Below, in pieces: positions 1 to 10,690 of a stretch of 52,751 nucleotides of DNA. Both the position numbers and the translations under genes were made by a program. The first letter of the stretch is position 1, and each line of letters begins with the position of its first letter. Location of the stretch: NCBI GenBank assembly GCA_013365325.1, contig JABVXV010000391.1:1-52751 (forward strand), read 5' to 3'. The DNA is from Dipetalonema caudispina (Eukaryota; Nematoda; Chromadorea; Rhabditida; Onchocercidae). The notes below the pieces were generated by a model that was not told the DNA's origin, searched no databases, and worked only from the letters and a program-made list of their open reading frames with translations.

Positions 1-267
1 TGTCAGCCAATTTCCATCAAAACTTAAAAATCCTTATGCAACGATATAACTAAATTTTTTAAAAGAAAAAAATGGATGAAAGAGAGAAGGAGAAATAGAC
101 TCATAAGTTTTAGTAGAATAATTTTTTACTCAATTAATTCCGCTTAAATTTTTTAATTTATTATTCATACAGGACAAATGGCAATGAGAATTCGTATATG
201 ACGACAAATTTCAAAAAAAGAAAAGAAAAATATTTAATGGAATATGTAGTGAAGGAAATAGATTAAC

Positions 268-407
268 CTAAAATATCCTTCGGCATTTTGTCCACCAAAT
301 GTTAGCTGACGAATATTGCTGAGATGATGCTCGGCCGGAAAATGAAGTTCCGCAAAAGTAGCTGCTTTGGCCAGCAGAAAAAAGATGGTAGCACTGTATA
401 AATGCAT
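268..407 (-). CDS. First exon of a secreted PD40/TolB-like beta-propeller protein (partial)
   Basis: A single exon on the minus strand starts with ATG at 407-405 and ends TTT AG at 268, followed by a GT donor (GTTAAT). It encodes 46 codons plus two bases. Residues 1-18 (MHLYSATIFFLLAKAATF) form a signal peptide. The mature start contains HLSNIRQLTFGGQNAEGYF, the hallmark opening of WD40-like PD40/TolB-type beta-propeller proteins (family pattern: HL-N-RQLTFGGENAEAYFS). The interrupted AG codon would give the serine normally found there. A splice-acceptor-like TTTGCAG ends at 419, only 11 bases upstream of the ATG, which suits leader trans-splicing and supports this start. No second exon is visible in 1-267, so the gene continues off the left edge. 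The role is unknown; family members are often secreted or periplasmic propellers, some fused to amidohydrolases. Confidence 0.68.
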
Positions 408-1634
408 GGACTGTAATTCTGCAAACTACTGTGATTAAGTTATATCCATAGAATTTAAAATGTAACGAGATTTCCTTCTTGGTATTAGAAAGTGTCAAAA
501 GAATTTTTTTTCTTTGAGGAATTATAATACTGAAAAATTCAAACTTTCGAACTCGATCGTTTTCTACAAGACACGTAGAATATGAATCTTTGATCTGAAT
601 GTCTAAGGCAAATGAAAGTTAACCAAAATTTCAAAAATTAATTTTGGGAGGATTCAGCTCATAGTGTTATGACAGAAGATATCAGGAAAGGATTTGAAGC
701 GCCTCTAAAAATTTAAATGTTTAATTTCGGAACATTTTAGTAGGCTATTATCCCAGTAAATAAATAAAATAGCACTACAATATTTGGAAATATCCAGATT
801 ATAAATAGTGTGTTGAAAAAGCGTCTTAAGCAAGTAAATGAGTAGAACTAATGATTAAATACTTGCGTAGCCAAGTATTCTTGTATTTCGATCTCTATAT
901 TAGTCACCACCACAGTACTCTTTGCCGCTGACATAAAAATTCGAACAACTTCAAGGAAGTGCTTTGAAAAGACATTTAAGCTTAAATATAGTCGATGAGC
1001 GGAATGCTTGTTTTCACTTAAATATTTAAACAAATATATGTTTAATTAATTCTGTTGCACGTATTTAAATTAGACAAAAAAAGCAAATTTCTCTCAATTT
1101 TTGAACAATCTAAAGTGTGAAACAAATATGCGGAATGAAAGCGAACACTTTATCACAGTACTGCACAACAACGGAAAGTGATAGATAACATTGGAGAGAT
1201 AAATGAAAGTAAACAATGATGTGCTGAATCACTCCTCGAATACTACCAATTTCACGTCTTAAATTCCAATACACTGCTGTTTTAGACTTATATAATTTAC
1301 TAACGACAAAGTCAGCAATGAATTAAATTCAATTGCTTTATATTTGACATTGCGAACAATTTTTATAGGCTCAAGCTTGGTCGTCTGTCTTAAAAAAGCG
1401 CTGCGCGCAACAACCACAAAATTCTGATAGCACTATTACGGGAAAGAAAGGACAAACTATAAGAAGATGGAAACATTAATTTGAATAGAGAATTTGATAC
1501 CATAATGCAATTAATGGCCAATCTTTATTAAAGCATAGTTATTCTCGAAGGTTTCAACCAAGAAGGAATATTTATCAATACCTGGCCCCAGCTGTCAGTT
1601 CTTATAAATAACGGTGACAGGTACAACATACTTA
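408..1634. other. Spacer upstream of the PD40 gene and 3' flank of AP-3 sigma
   Basis: No well-supported gene. Weak coding-like patches lie on the minus strand: an ATG exon at 863-934 that could join 654-704 (see findings), and an open stretch without a start near 1260-1425. The AP-3 sigma polyadenylation signal lies inside this stretch. Confidence 0.5.
1524..1529 (-). terminator. AATAAA polyadenylation signal of AP-3 sigma
   Basis: TTTATT on the plus strand reads AATAAA on the minus strand, 105 bases past the AP-3 sigma stop codon. Confidence 0.6.
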
Positions 1635-3431
1635 TCAGAACGGCTTTTTTATGTTTGATAAATTGATATCAGCGAGCTTGAAATCCTTGATATGTTGCGA
1701 TATATTCATACTTTTTACAGCACTAACAGCACGAGCTGGAGCTGCTGCAATTCCGGCCTGAAAAAATTTTGACGAAATTCCTAATGACAATTTCATCACA
1801 AGTAATGAATATTTGTATTTAATGAGGAATGACTGCTAATGAACTTTTTCAAAAACCAAAAAGCTTCAATCATTCACATTTTTTCTTTTACTTATCCATA
1901 ATGTTTTGAACATAAAACATGCAGATGTTAGTTCCTGAATTCTTGATAAAGAAATAGAAATAAAAAATGCGAACCTCTTCTTTTTCCATCTTCTCTTGTT
2001 CTTGTATTCGTAAAAGAATTTCGTTCATATTTGTTTCCAATACCATTCCTCCCATAACTAATTCATCGAGTATGTGATGTACCTATGAGTAACTTTAAGT
2101 AGAATAAAACAAAACAATAAGTGAAATAGTCGAAATGAATAAAAATTGATAATTCAGCAAATTCGCGTCTCATCACACTAACAAGAACTTTGAGAAAACA
2201 TACTTTGTCAACGTGAAAGATCAGATCCAGTTCACAAACATTCTCGAAACATCGATCCAATGTTTCAACAAATACCTGCGAGAAATACTTTCCTTATTCA
2301 CGCTTCACAAATCATTAACGGTCTATGGGGAAAAGATTAAAAACAGTTTCGAAAAAGATCAATAAATGAGTCTAGTAATTAAAACGGCGTCATGAAACTC
2401 ACCAAACATCCTTTTTTTTTTAAAATATTAAGCAAAGCAAGGAACTCCTGCTAATAGTTTAGAATATATCATGAAGATTACTTAACATTTCTTTTTGGAA
2501 TCCATTAATTGAAGCAAAAATAAGGAAACTATGTTATTTATCAATGTGCTAATTTAGTACCTATCCCGTAAGATTACCTGTATTAGATCAAGAATGCCAA
2601 GTTCACTCTCCGATGAATCAACACAAAATACGAAATATAGCGTTGCATAATGTCGATATATCAACTTATAATCCGACCCACCAATTAATGAGCCACCTTC
2701 CAGGAAATTACAAACATTATCATCTCGTTTCGAAACCAACTGGAATGTTTCGCGTATAATATGTTGTTGTTCTTCTTCAGGCTGCAAATTTCAAATATTA
2801 CTTATAAAATTTTATGGAAATTACTATTGACAACATTTCACACCAATGAAATCTTGTACAAATTGTAATTTAAAAAGTTTTAAAATGTTATACAACTTTC
2901 TCGATAGGATGTCATAATTTCAATTATTGGCTTGCAGATAATAAATATATTCGGGCAGTCTATGAAAGGTAACCTTCATTAGTCCTAAGGTTATAAAATA
3001 ATGCATTATTTAGAAACATATCAATTAATTATATTAATAATAGTAGATTCAACGGAATTTCATTAAATTTTCAACGAAAATGCCAAGCTATTCTTTGAAT
3101 TTTCTAACTAGTTGACAAACACACAATTTCAGTCGTTTCATTCTATCCAACTTCATCAAAATGTCATTACCCTATCTTAACCAATATAAGGTTTTTGCAT
3201 TCAAACAAAATCTATCTCTTCCATTATAAAGTAGCATGAGGAAGGAATATGAATGGAAGAATTGAATTTTAGCACACATTACTAATGCATAATTTATGCC
3301 TTACGTATTCAACAATTCATAAAATGCACATGTTTCATGCTAAGATATTTTTTTAAACTTACATAATGAACATAAAATTTTAACAAACGTGGCTTTCCGT
3401 GATTATTGAATACCAAAATTGCTTTAATCAT
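1635..3431 (-). CDS. AP3S: AP-3 complex subunit sigma, complete, 5 exons
   Basis: Small sigma subunit of the AP-3 adaptor, which sorts cargo from endosomes and trans-Golgi to lysosome-related organelles. Exons on the minus strand: 3431-3363, 2781-2578, 2275-2204, 2082-1975, 1757-1635. All junctions are GT-AG and keep frame; the product is 191 aa, against about 193 in vertebrates. It opens MIKAILVFNNHGKPRLLKFY and carries the longin-fold core: EGGSLIGGSDYKLIYRHYAT, then FCVDSSESELGILDLIQ, then CFENVCELDLIFHVDK, then the sigma-3 signature VMGGMVLETNMNEI. The C-terminus (AGIAAAPARAVSAVKSMN...) is the AP-3-specific tail that separates it from AP-1/AP-2 sigma. Its 5' end faces rpl-39 across a roughly 590-bp shared promoter region. 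Identification is secure. Confidence 0.96.
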
Positions 3432-4017
3432 TCTCTTCTTTTCCAATTTCTTTTTTCTCTTTCTTTACTGATTTTGCATTCTATTCATTCATTACTCATT
3501 TTTTCCTCTGAAAAAGAGAAAGAAAAGGAAAAATATAAAAATATTTATTTCGTAGAATTCCATAAGTAATCCTTCTAAAACTTATTTCAGATTGTTAATT
3601 TAACTAAGAAATTTAGAATAAAAATATGCTCCAACAAGAAGCGGAAGTGATTACCCATCAAATATCTAACCTATTCTATTAATAGTTGGCACATAGTTGT
3701 ATAATCAAGATTTTGGGTATGCAGTGGTGGAGGGAGTGTGTGGTGGGGTGTGTTATGTTTTTGTTTTGACGTATTATTCTGTGGTACACGTACGTGGTCG
3801 TAGTTCTCTTCCCATCAGTTCCTAACTTCTAACGTTTTCCGTTTAGTCATCAAAAATCTACTATTGACCACTTGTATGTTATTCGTATGGTGTTAAAAAA
3901 AGAAAAAAGGAGATGATCACTTTACATGATTCGTTTTCACGTTACGTAATTGTGGGAAAAACATTTGTAAAGTGTTTTTTGTTTCAGCATTTACACTTCA
4001 CATAAGTGTGTCGTGCA
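3432..4017. promoter_or_regulatory. Bidirectional promoter region between AP3S and rpl-39
   Basis: The two genes diverge from here with start codons 587 bases apart. The stretch 3718-3840 is unusually G/T-rich for this locus and holds a perfect 10-bp palindrome CACGTACGTG at 3787-3796. A splice acceptor GTTTCAG at 3981-3987 marks the probable trans-splice site of rpl-39. Confidence 0.5.
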
Positions 4018-4429
4018 ATGGCAGCGCATAAAACATTCATTATTAAGCGTAAATTGGCTAAAAAGGCGAAGCAAAATAGGCAAGTTTACTATTTTGCAAC
4101 GGATAAAATGCTGCAGATCAAGCTTTTCACTTTTGTTACCAAATCAGTTCCTGTTGCATTTTATTGGTTTTCTAGACTCAACTACTGGTAGCATCACATC
4201 TTTACTATGTCCAGTTATATTGCCCTTCTTCATTATGGTCATTTTCAAACTGGTTCAGTTATGGTTTGGCATACTTCCCCGTAAAAATTGTGCTTGACAT
4301 ATATAAAACCCATTTTAATAGTTGTGATGTTTCAGACCGTTACCACAATGGGCTCGTATGAAGACAGGAAGTAAGATTCGTTACAATGCGAAAAGAAGAC
4401 ATTGGCGTCGAACAAAGCTGAAGTTGTGA
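4018..4429 (+). CDS. rpl-39: 60S ribosomal protein L39 (eL39), complete, 2 exons
   Basis: eL39 is the smallest large-subunit ribosomal protein and lines the lower peptide exit tunnel. Exon 1 is 4018-4079 (ATG GCA GCG CAT..., [20 protein letters not shown]); exon 2 is 4336-4429, ending in TGA. The joined product is exactly 51 aa, the universal eL39 length, and ends [10 protein letters not shown]. Reading frame and conservation ([15 protein letters not shown]) force the intron to start at 4080 with GC (AG|GCAAGT) and end TTTCAG at 4335, so this is a GC-AG intron. The only nearby GT would shift the frame and lose the conserved PLPQW. The acceptor-like GTTTCAG at 3981-3987 gives a 30-base 5' UTR. 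AATAAA follows at 4498. Confidence 0.97.
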
Positions 4430-4497
4430 GAAGTGTGTAACCTTTTTGTTTTGCTGATGGAAAAGTCCACGTTGAAATTGTTTATCTTTTGCTAACA

Positions 4498-4503
4498 AAT
4501 AAA
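4498..4503 (+). terminator. rpl-39: AATAAA polyadenylation signal of rpl-39
   Basis: AATAAA 69 bases downstream of the rpl-39 stop, followed by a T-rich stretch. Confidence 0.75.
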
Positions 4504-5609
4504 GTTTTTTATTTGTCTTATATCGAGTTACATGAATTAACCAATACCTATTAATGAGGGTATTCGTAATTATTGTTTGGATTACATAAGCAAGTAGTCA
4601 ACATGGACAAAATTACTATAGATTATGCAAGCCATTAGCTTCGTCAACTGGTGCTAAATCACGGGGGGATGGCAGTAACAAGTTAAACATGTCAACTAAT
4701 GGATTTCTGGATGATATCAAGTCACGTATATAAATCAATGGTATAATGTGTCGTCGACTAGGATTGTATGAGTTTCATTTCTAGACAGATGTAATCCCCC
4801 TTATAAGGGGACAGAGAACATGATAAGAGATAACGATGTATAATTACTTCCTGCTCAGATATTCAGAAAAGCCTAGTCCAAAATCTATACTAAGCACCTG
4901 GCATGTTCTGATATCATCCGGTTGCTCTTGGGAACTATGCGTTACATATACGAATTTCATTTTGCTGTTATGCGTGGACACCTTTTTTCAAAATCAGACC
5001 CACAATTACTGCATTCCTTGGCTCCACTATACATTACATCAAATGTAAGCGATTTCGTCAGCAGTACCATTTCCGTAGTAACAAATTCCCCCTACTTTCA
5101 TAACACGACCAAATAGGATTTCTTAACCTGAACGCTATGAAGCCAACATGACTTACATGCATGAATATACGTGTATGCGGAAGCACTTGTACATACTTTA
5201 CAAGTTTCCTTGAAAGCATTTTTGCTGCCGCACTGAAAGTGTTTGACGAAAAATACATATCATAAAATTAACAAGATAAAAAACTGAAAATTCAGCAAAA
5301 ATAAAGTTGCACAAGGACAGGATCAACGAAAGCTTTAACGGTCAAAACCATGAATTTTTTCGATTCCATTAATTCCTGCTTATCGATTTCAACAATTTGT
5401 GATTCATACGAAGCAAATTTAAAAGGGGCAAGAGGATAGACTATTCTTAAGATCGGAAAGCTCACTAGACATGTTCATGTTCAAATAACCTCAGAAATCA
5501 ATCGATCAAACTCGAATAGATTAAAAGGGATCGAAGATGAGTACTTTTTTTTGTTAACCAGATTTCATTTCCCGAACCCCTAATATACATGACAAAACAA
5601 AAATTATAT
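4504..5609. other. Spacer between convergent rpl-39 and nud-1
   Basis: Several overlapping open frames of 60-70 codons lie on both strands between 4836 and 5258, but none shows a recognised domain, splice context or conserved motif. A perfect CArG-type palindrome lies at 4797-4810. The rest holds the 3' flanks of both neighbours. Confidence 0.5.
4797..4810. promoter_or_regulatory. CArG-box palindrome
   Basis: CCCCTTATAAGGGG is a perfect 14-bp palindrome containing CCTTATAAGG, which fits the MADS/SRF consensus CC(A/T)6GG. It lies between two convergent genes, not in an obvious promoter, so function is uncertain. Confidence 0.35.
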
Positions 5610-8336
5610 TCACGAAAATTTCGCTTGCGAAAAGTCCATCTCGGGATGTTGTTCCATAAATCTGGAATTAAACTCAATTTTTGAAAAATCCATCTTTAGA
5701 TGTCGGAAATTTTGGGAAATTCCAGAACATATCACTAAAATATACTAATCCAAATTTTAAATTAAGACTGTACGGATCTTCCTTACTTTCCAACGCCAAA
5801 TACTACCCCTCCTGTACAGTGCATTCAGGAGTATATAATATGCTTTAAAAAAACTCACGTTTTCAACAAATCTCGTTTCTTCTTCTCTTCCGATGTTGGC
5901 AATCCCAACTCTTTCTGTCTCTGATCATACATCATCTGAAACCAAAGCAAAGTTCTTCCGATGGAAAGGATTTCAATTTTTCTCGTTGAAATTCATTCCA
6001 ATCACTCAAAAATATTTCACATATTTCAATATGGAAAAAGATTACCTTTTCAACCATTTGTCTCGTTTCACCATCCAGGTCAGAAAGCTTCGAATTTTCA
6101 GGCTGCACCTTTTTGGTGTTTATTTCCGGGTCGGTTGTTATCAATCGATTCCACCATTCCATACCATTCATCTAAAACTTCTGGTTTGTTAATTTAGCGA
6201 TTTTTGGCTCCAAAAAAGCCGGTATTTTATCTCACCTAGGCGTGTGCAATATCCATGTATTTAAACTAAATTTTGAACAATTTGAGTATTTCTAATAGCG
6301 TTAACAAACTTTACAATACGCTTCCATACAAAAAAAGCTAGGAAAAAAAACTGACTTTTTCCAAAGTAAGCACAATAGTCTTTCGATCTTCTAAAACCCA
6401 AGTTGCACTTTCAGTCTTTATAGCGGCACGCAAAGAACCATCAATTATCGGCTCTTGTCCCTGATAAAAAGAAACACGCCCATAATGGACCAAACCAAAA
6501 CAAAGATTTGCAATATTTATCATTATTTCGTCTACTTATCTTCATATTATATGAAATTCACATGAAACCTATTGGATAAAATCTAAAACAATACATAGGT
6601 ACGAAAACATAAGTGTTAAGGATATAGAAAATGCAATTTAATTAAAAAGATTTACCTTCAGACCAACTTTCAGCTTTTCTTTACCGAATTCTACAATGAC
6701 ATCTTTTGCTTTCAACGGGAAACCAATTTTAAGTGGAATACGAACCTGTAAAACAGAGCCGAGTACTTATGAAGGTATCTTTTTCCTTCCGCTGATTATG
6801 CCTCGTTCATCCCTTTGGGTACTGTAAAAAGGCTAAAATTTCACTACTGTCCAGCAATAAATATTCTAACAAATAACAATTCTTAACATTTGCTCATAAG
6901 TCACGTTGGTGATATTGCAGTTATCAAGCCATTCGAAACTGAGCTATAAGAATGACGATATATATATATATATATATATATCTTTATACATATATATCTT
7001 TATATACACATATATATACCTCGACTTCACTTAATGTTTGGGTCCATTGATATTTCTCCAAATTACAACCATTACCAGCGTTTGGCTTCAACTTTCCTTT
7101 ATCTTCTGGATCTTCTTCCTCTTCTTCACCATCTTCTTTATCTTTGTTTTTGCCATTCTCTGTAACATTTGACCTCTGTGAATAATTATTTAAGTATACG
7201 AAAAATATTCCACTTTCACTTAATAAAGTTAAGAAAAAAAATCAGTGCAAATTTGATAGCAACCTTCAGCCGTTGATGAAGTTTTCACACTACCATTTTT
7301 CATCTTCTCAAGTTCCGCAGCTTCTTCATCAGTGATTTCACGAATTCGTGGCTCATTCATCTCGGCTTCCTTTAATAAAATGTACCTTATTACAGCCAGA
7401 ATTGAATGTATCTAATCAATTCCTACAGTGTCTTCCGAAAATGCAATCTCATGATGCATATAGTTGTGCAAGGATTTTTTAGAGAGGGCTTTACATATCT
7501 AAAAAACTTAAAAACTTAAAGTTACTTACACAAAAAAGCGATCAAAACTACTATTTCACCTATACCTTATAATTTATCCAATTCCAAATCGTCGTACGAA
7601 AAAAAAGTTGTATACAAGAATCACTTAATTAAAAAAAGAAAAAATTCCCTTACTCCCCTGTCCATCTACCCCCTTCACTCCAAGCCAATAAACATAGTGA
7701 TACCTCTTTTGCTTTCTGCGCTGCTCGCCGTTCTTCCAAACGTTTTTGTTCCTCGGCACGCCGCTTTTTCGCTTCTTCGGCAACCTTTAAAATAAACAAA
7801 ACTCTTGCAGAAAATCCAAAGTTAAAATTGTTTACTCTAAATCCAATCGTCCCATTTATTCCATACGAATTCTTACCAGTTTCGCCGATTCGCTATGCTT
7901 ATCAAATGCCTTCAAGACCATTTCTCGAGCCTTCGTGATGTCAGCACCAGTGTAAAAATCCGTTTTTCGTGAAAGAAAACTGAAATCAATTAAAAAACAC
8001 GTAATAAATTACGATAAATCAAACTCCCGAAAAAAAAATACGAAACTTCAATATAAGCAAATTAAATAACGAAATAAATAAAGCATTACTCACATTGCCG
8101 TCATGAATTACATAATTTAAAAGTCAATTTAAAACTTTAGGATTTCGAAAATATCAAAAACTGCATAATTTAAAGCTCTGAAAATTCGAAAAACAATTTT
8201 CTTTTTTTAAGAAATTAATGAATGATGAGAACTGAATAAATTACCCGAATAATACATCTAAAAGTTGCGGTACGCCACCTTCCATTTGTTGAGCCAAGCT
8301 GAGAAGGACAACATCGTATTTACCAACTTCATCCAT
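5610..8336 (-). CDS. nud-1: NudC nuclear migration protein, complete, 10 exons
   Basis: NudC is an Hsp90 co-chaperone needed for dynein-dependent nuclear migration and cytokinesis. Minus-strand exons: 8336-8245, 7979-7877, 7784-7704, 7369-7264, 7159-7020, 6745-6656, 6460-6356, 6171-6046, 5935-5859, 5661-5610; 323 aa (human about 331). Order: N-terminal NudC_N region ([20 protein letters not shown]), a charged coiled coil ([18 protein letters not shown]), an acidic linker, a CS/p23-like domain entered at [18 protein letters not shown], and the C-terminal signature [19 protein letters not shown], then [19 protein letters not shown] and [17 protein letters not shown]. It ends [16 protein letters not shown]. 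All boundaries keep frame. Exon 4 has two usable donors (7264 or 7294), both phase 1, so linker length is uncertain. Confidence 0.96.
6959..7017. repeat. (TA)n-rich microsatellite in nud-1 intron
   Basis: Alternating TA tract interrupted by CTTTATAC, inside the intron between nud-1 exons 5 and 6, directly against the exon 5 donor. Confidence 0.85.
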
Positions 8337-10690
8337 TGTTACTACTATAAACACATCTTTAAAAAATTAATAGGAATTCAATACGCTTACGAATTCGCAA
8401 CAACACAAACAATTAATCCTCTTCTCCTTCTTATCTTATCCCATCTTTCTTGTAGTCCCAAACTTGAAAGAAACTGGAATGATACACAGCTAATACAATT
8501 AAAATATTTGTTATTGGAAGTTGTAGCAAGACCTGAAAGATCCATAATTGAGAGGTAACAAGCAATGAGTGACCTATAGAACCTAATTATGAAATTAACT
8601 CCGTTTATATGCCAACTAGATCAACTAGCCTCAACATATCTCTAGCAATCACAGTTCATATCAATTTCAACTATCTCCCATCCTATTCCTCACACTTTTA
8701 GAATTTACTGCATTACTTAAATAAATACTCAAATACCTAAAAACTATTACAAAAATACCCTAATCAATAACAGCAACAAAACTAACATTGCATGCATCTG
8801 TTCATTTGTAATTTCAATATGCAATTAACAAATTAATCTAAATTTTTGCTTGCATATTTGAAGTATTTAATTGGAATTGTTTAAATCACTATGAAATAAA
8901 CAAGGAAAAATTTAAAACAAAAAAATTAAATCATTTTTTTTCAGAAAAAATAACAGAAGAAAATTTTCAACTCTACATTTATTACTATTACTATTAATAT
9001 ATTCAATTATCATTTACAGTTGTCATATTTTATTCGTTAAATTTAATTACAATTTTAGTAAAAATTAACCAATACCTATCATATTTAAGAAAATATCGAT
9101 GACTGTTATTCAAATTTCACTTGAAACAATGATTCTAAAATAATGTCAAAATGAAATGGGTAAGTTTTGAAGTAATTTCTCTTAATTGTTGAATAAATTA
9201 TGGGTAAATTAATGTTATGAGTAAATAAGATACAATTAAAATTAGGTAAAGTAAATAATTTCTCTTAATAATATTCACTATGATTGTTAAATAAATTATG
9301 GGTAAATTAATGTTATGAGTAAATAAGGTACAATTAAAATTAGGTAAAGTAAATAATTTCTCTTAATGATATTCACTATGATTGTTGAATAAATTATGAG
9401 TAAATTAATGTTATGAGTAAATAAGGTACAATTAAAATTAGGTAAAGTAAATCGCTTTTCTTATAAAGAAAAACAAAAACCTTCACAACCTTTCTCAATA
9501 CATTAAATAAATCCCACGTATATCTTTTTATTACTTTTACTTTTTTTTTTTGGGTAAAAATTGGACCAAATGTCAGGGTGGTAAATGACGGATGACGTAT
9601 TCTTGCTTCCTTGTGTACACGTATTTTTTACGTTATTTTACGTAGAATTACAGTTGTGATATTGGATTTGTTTGGTTTAAGAAATATTACGCTATATCAA
9701 ATGAAAGTTTTTTTTTTTTTTTTTTTGAATTTACAATTATATGTAAAATATTTATATATTTAAAAATATACAATTACATACGTTGTGATTGTGTGTGTGT
9801 GTGTTTTTTTTTTTTTCATTAATTAAATTAATGAAAATTATCATTTTATACTTTAAAATTAGAAAATTTTGTAGTTTCTTCGTAAAGTATAAATTAATAC
9901 ATTAATTAAATTAGTGTAAATTATCATTTTATATTTTAAAATTAGAAAATTTTGTTTTTTTTTTTTTGTGAAGTATAAATTAGTATAAGTGTTAATTTCA
10001 TTTTTTGATAGTTGTAAAATGTTTTGTAATGATTATTACAATTTTATTTTCAATTATAACATTGTTACATTTACTTTGTCAACAATTAAATACAACAGCA
10101 AGAATAGCAAATTAGTAATAAATAAAAAAAAAACAATTAGTAATAAAAAATTTACGTAAGTGTAAATAATATAATAATATTATACTTAAAATATCATATT
10201 CTCACAAATTTAACATAAATTAATTATTTTTATTTTTATATCATTTTTAAGGTATTGCATTAAATTTCAATTTTTTTTTTTGGTTTTCATATAGATACTA
10301 TTTAACATTTTATATTTTATATGGGAATTTTTCATTTTAAAAACGAAATTTTTTTTTTGGTATATGTAAAGAAATGATAAATTATTCGTTTTGTGGATCA
10401 TTCTGTAGACAGATATTAGCAATGTGTTTCTTTAATGTAAGTATTGTATTTTAGTATGATAAGCTAGATTATTTTAGATTGGGAATTATTATGAATTTGC
10501 TTGAAGAATTGAAATTTTAATTACGATTATTGATGAATTTAAATATGATAATACTGCCGTATAGTACTGTTAGGATTGTTTATTCATCCAAATCTACTGT
10601 TACAATCATAATGCTAATGAATTGTTTGATAATTTCAGGATCTCCTTCGCATATATGAATTATTTTTAACACAATTTGTGTCAGCTAATC
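8337..10690. other. AT-rich spacer between divergent nud-1 and TONSL
   Basis: About 2.35 kb with poly-T tracts, a short TG run near 9790 and the 98-bp tandem array. It separates the 5' ends of nud-1 (minus) and TONSL (plus), so it must hold both promoters. No coding exon was recognised. Confidence 0.6.
9173..9452. repeat. 98-bp tandem array, about 3 copies
   Basis: The anchor ATTGTT recurs at 9185, 9283 and 9381, a constant spacing of 98 bases. Units share ATAAATTATGGGTAAATTAA and ACAATTAAAATTAGGTAAAG and differ at only a few sites, so the expansion looks recent. It is non-coding. Confidence 0.9.

Noticed and set aside
1260..1425. 53-codon minus-strand open stretch without a start, next to the AP-3 sigma 3' end
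   Set aside because: No acceptor-plus-upstream exon could be matched and the AP-3 sigma polyadenylation signal lies beside it; no family resemblance.
4836..5258. Overlapping 60-70 codon frames on both strands between rpl-39 and nud-1
   Set aside because: Mutually overlapping, no conserved motif, no splice or leader context; typical chance frames in a less AT-biased patch.
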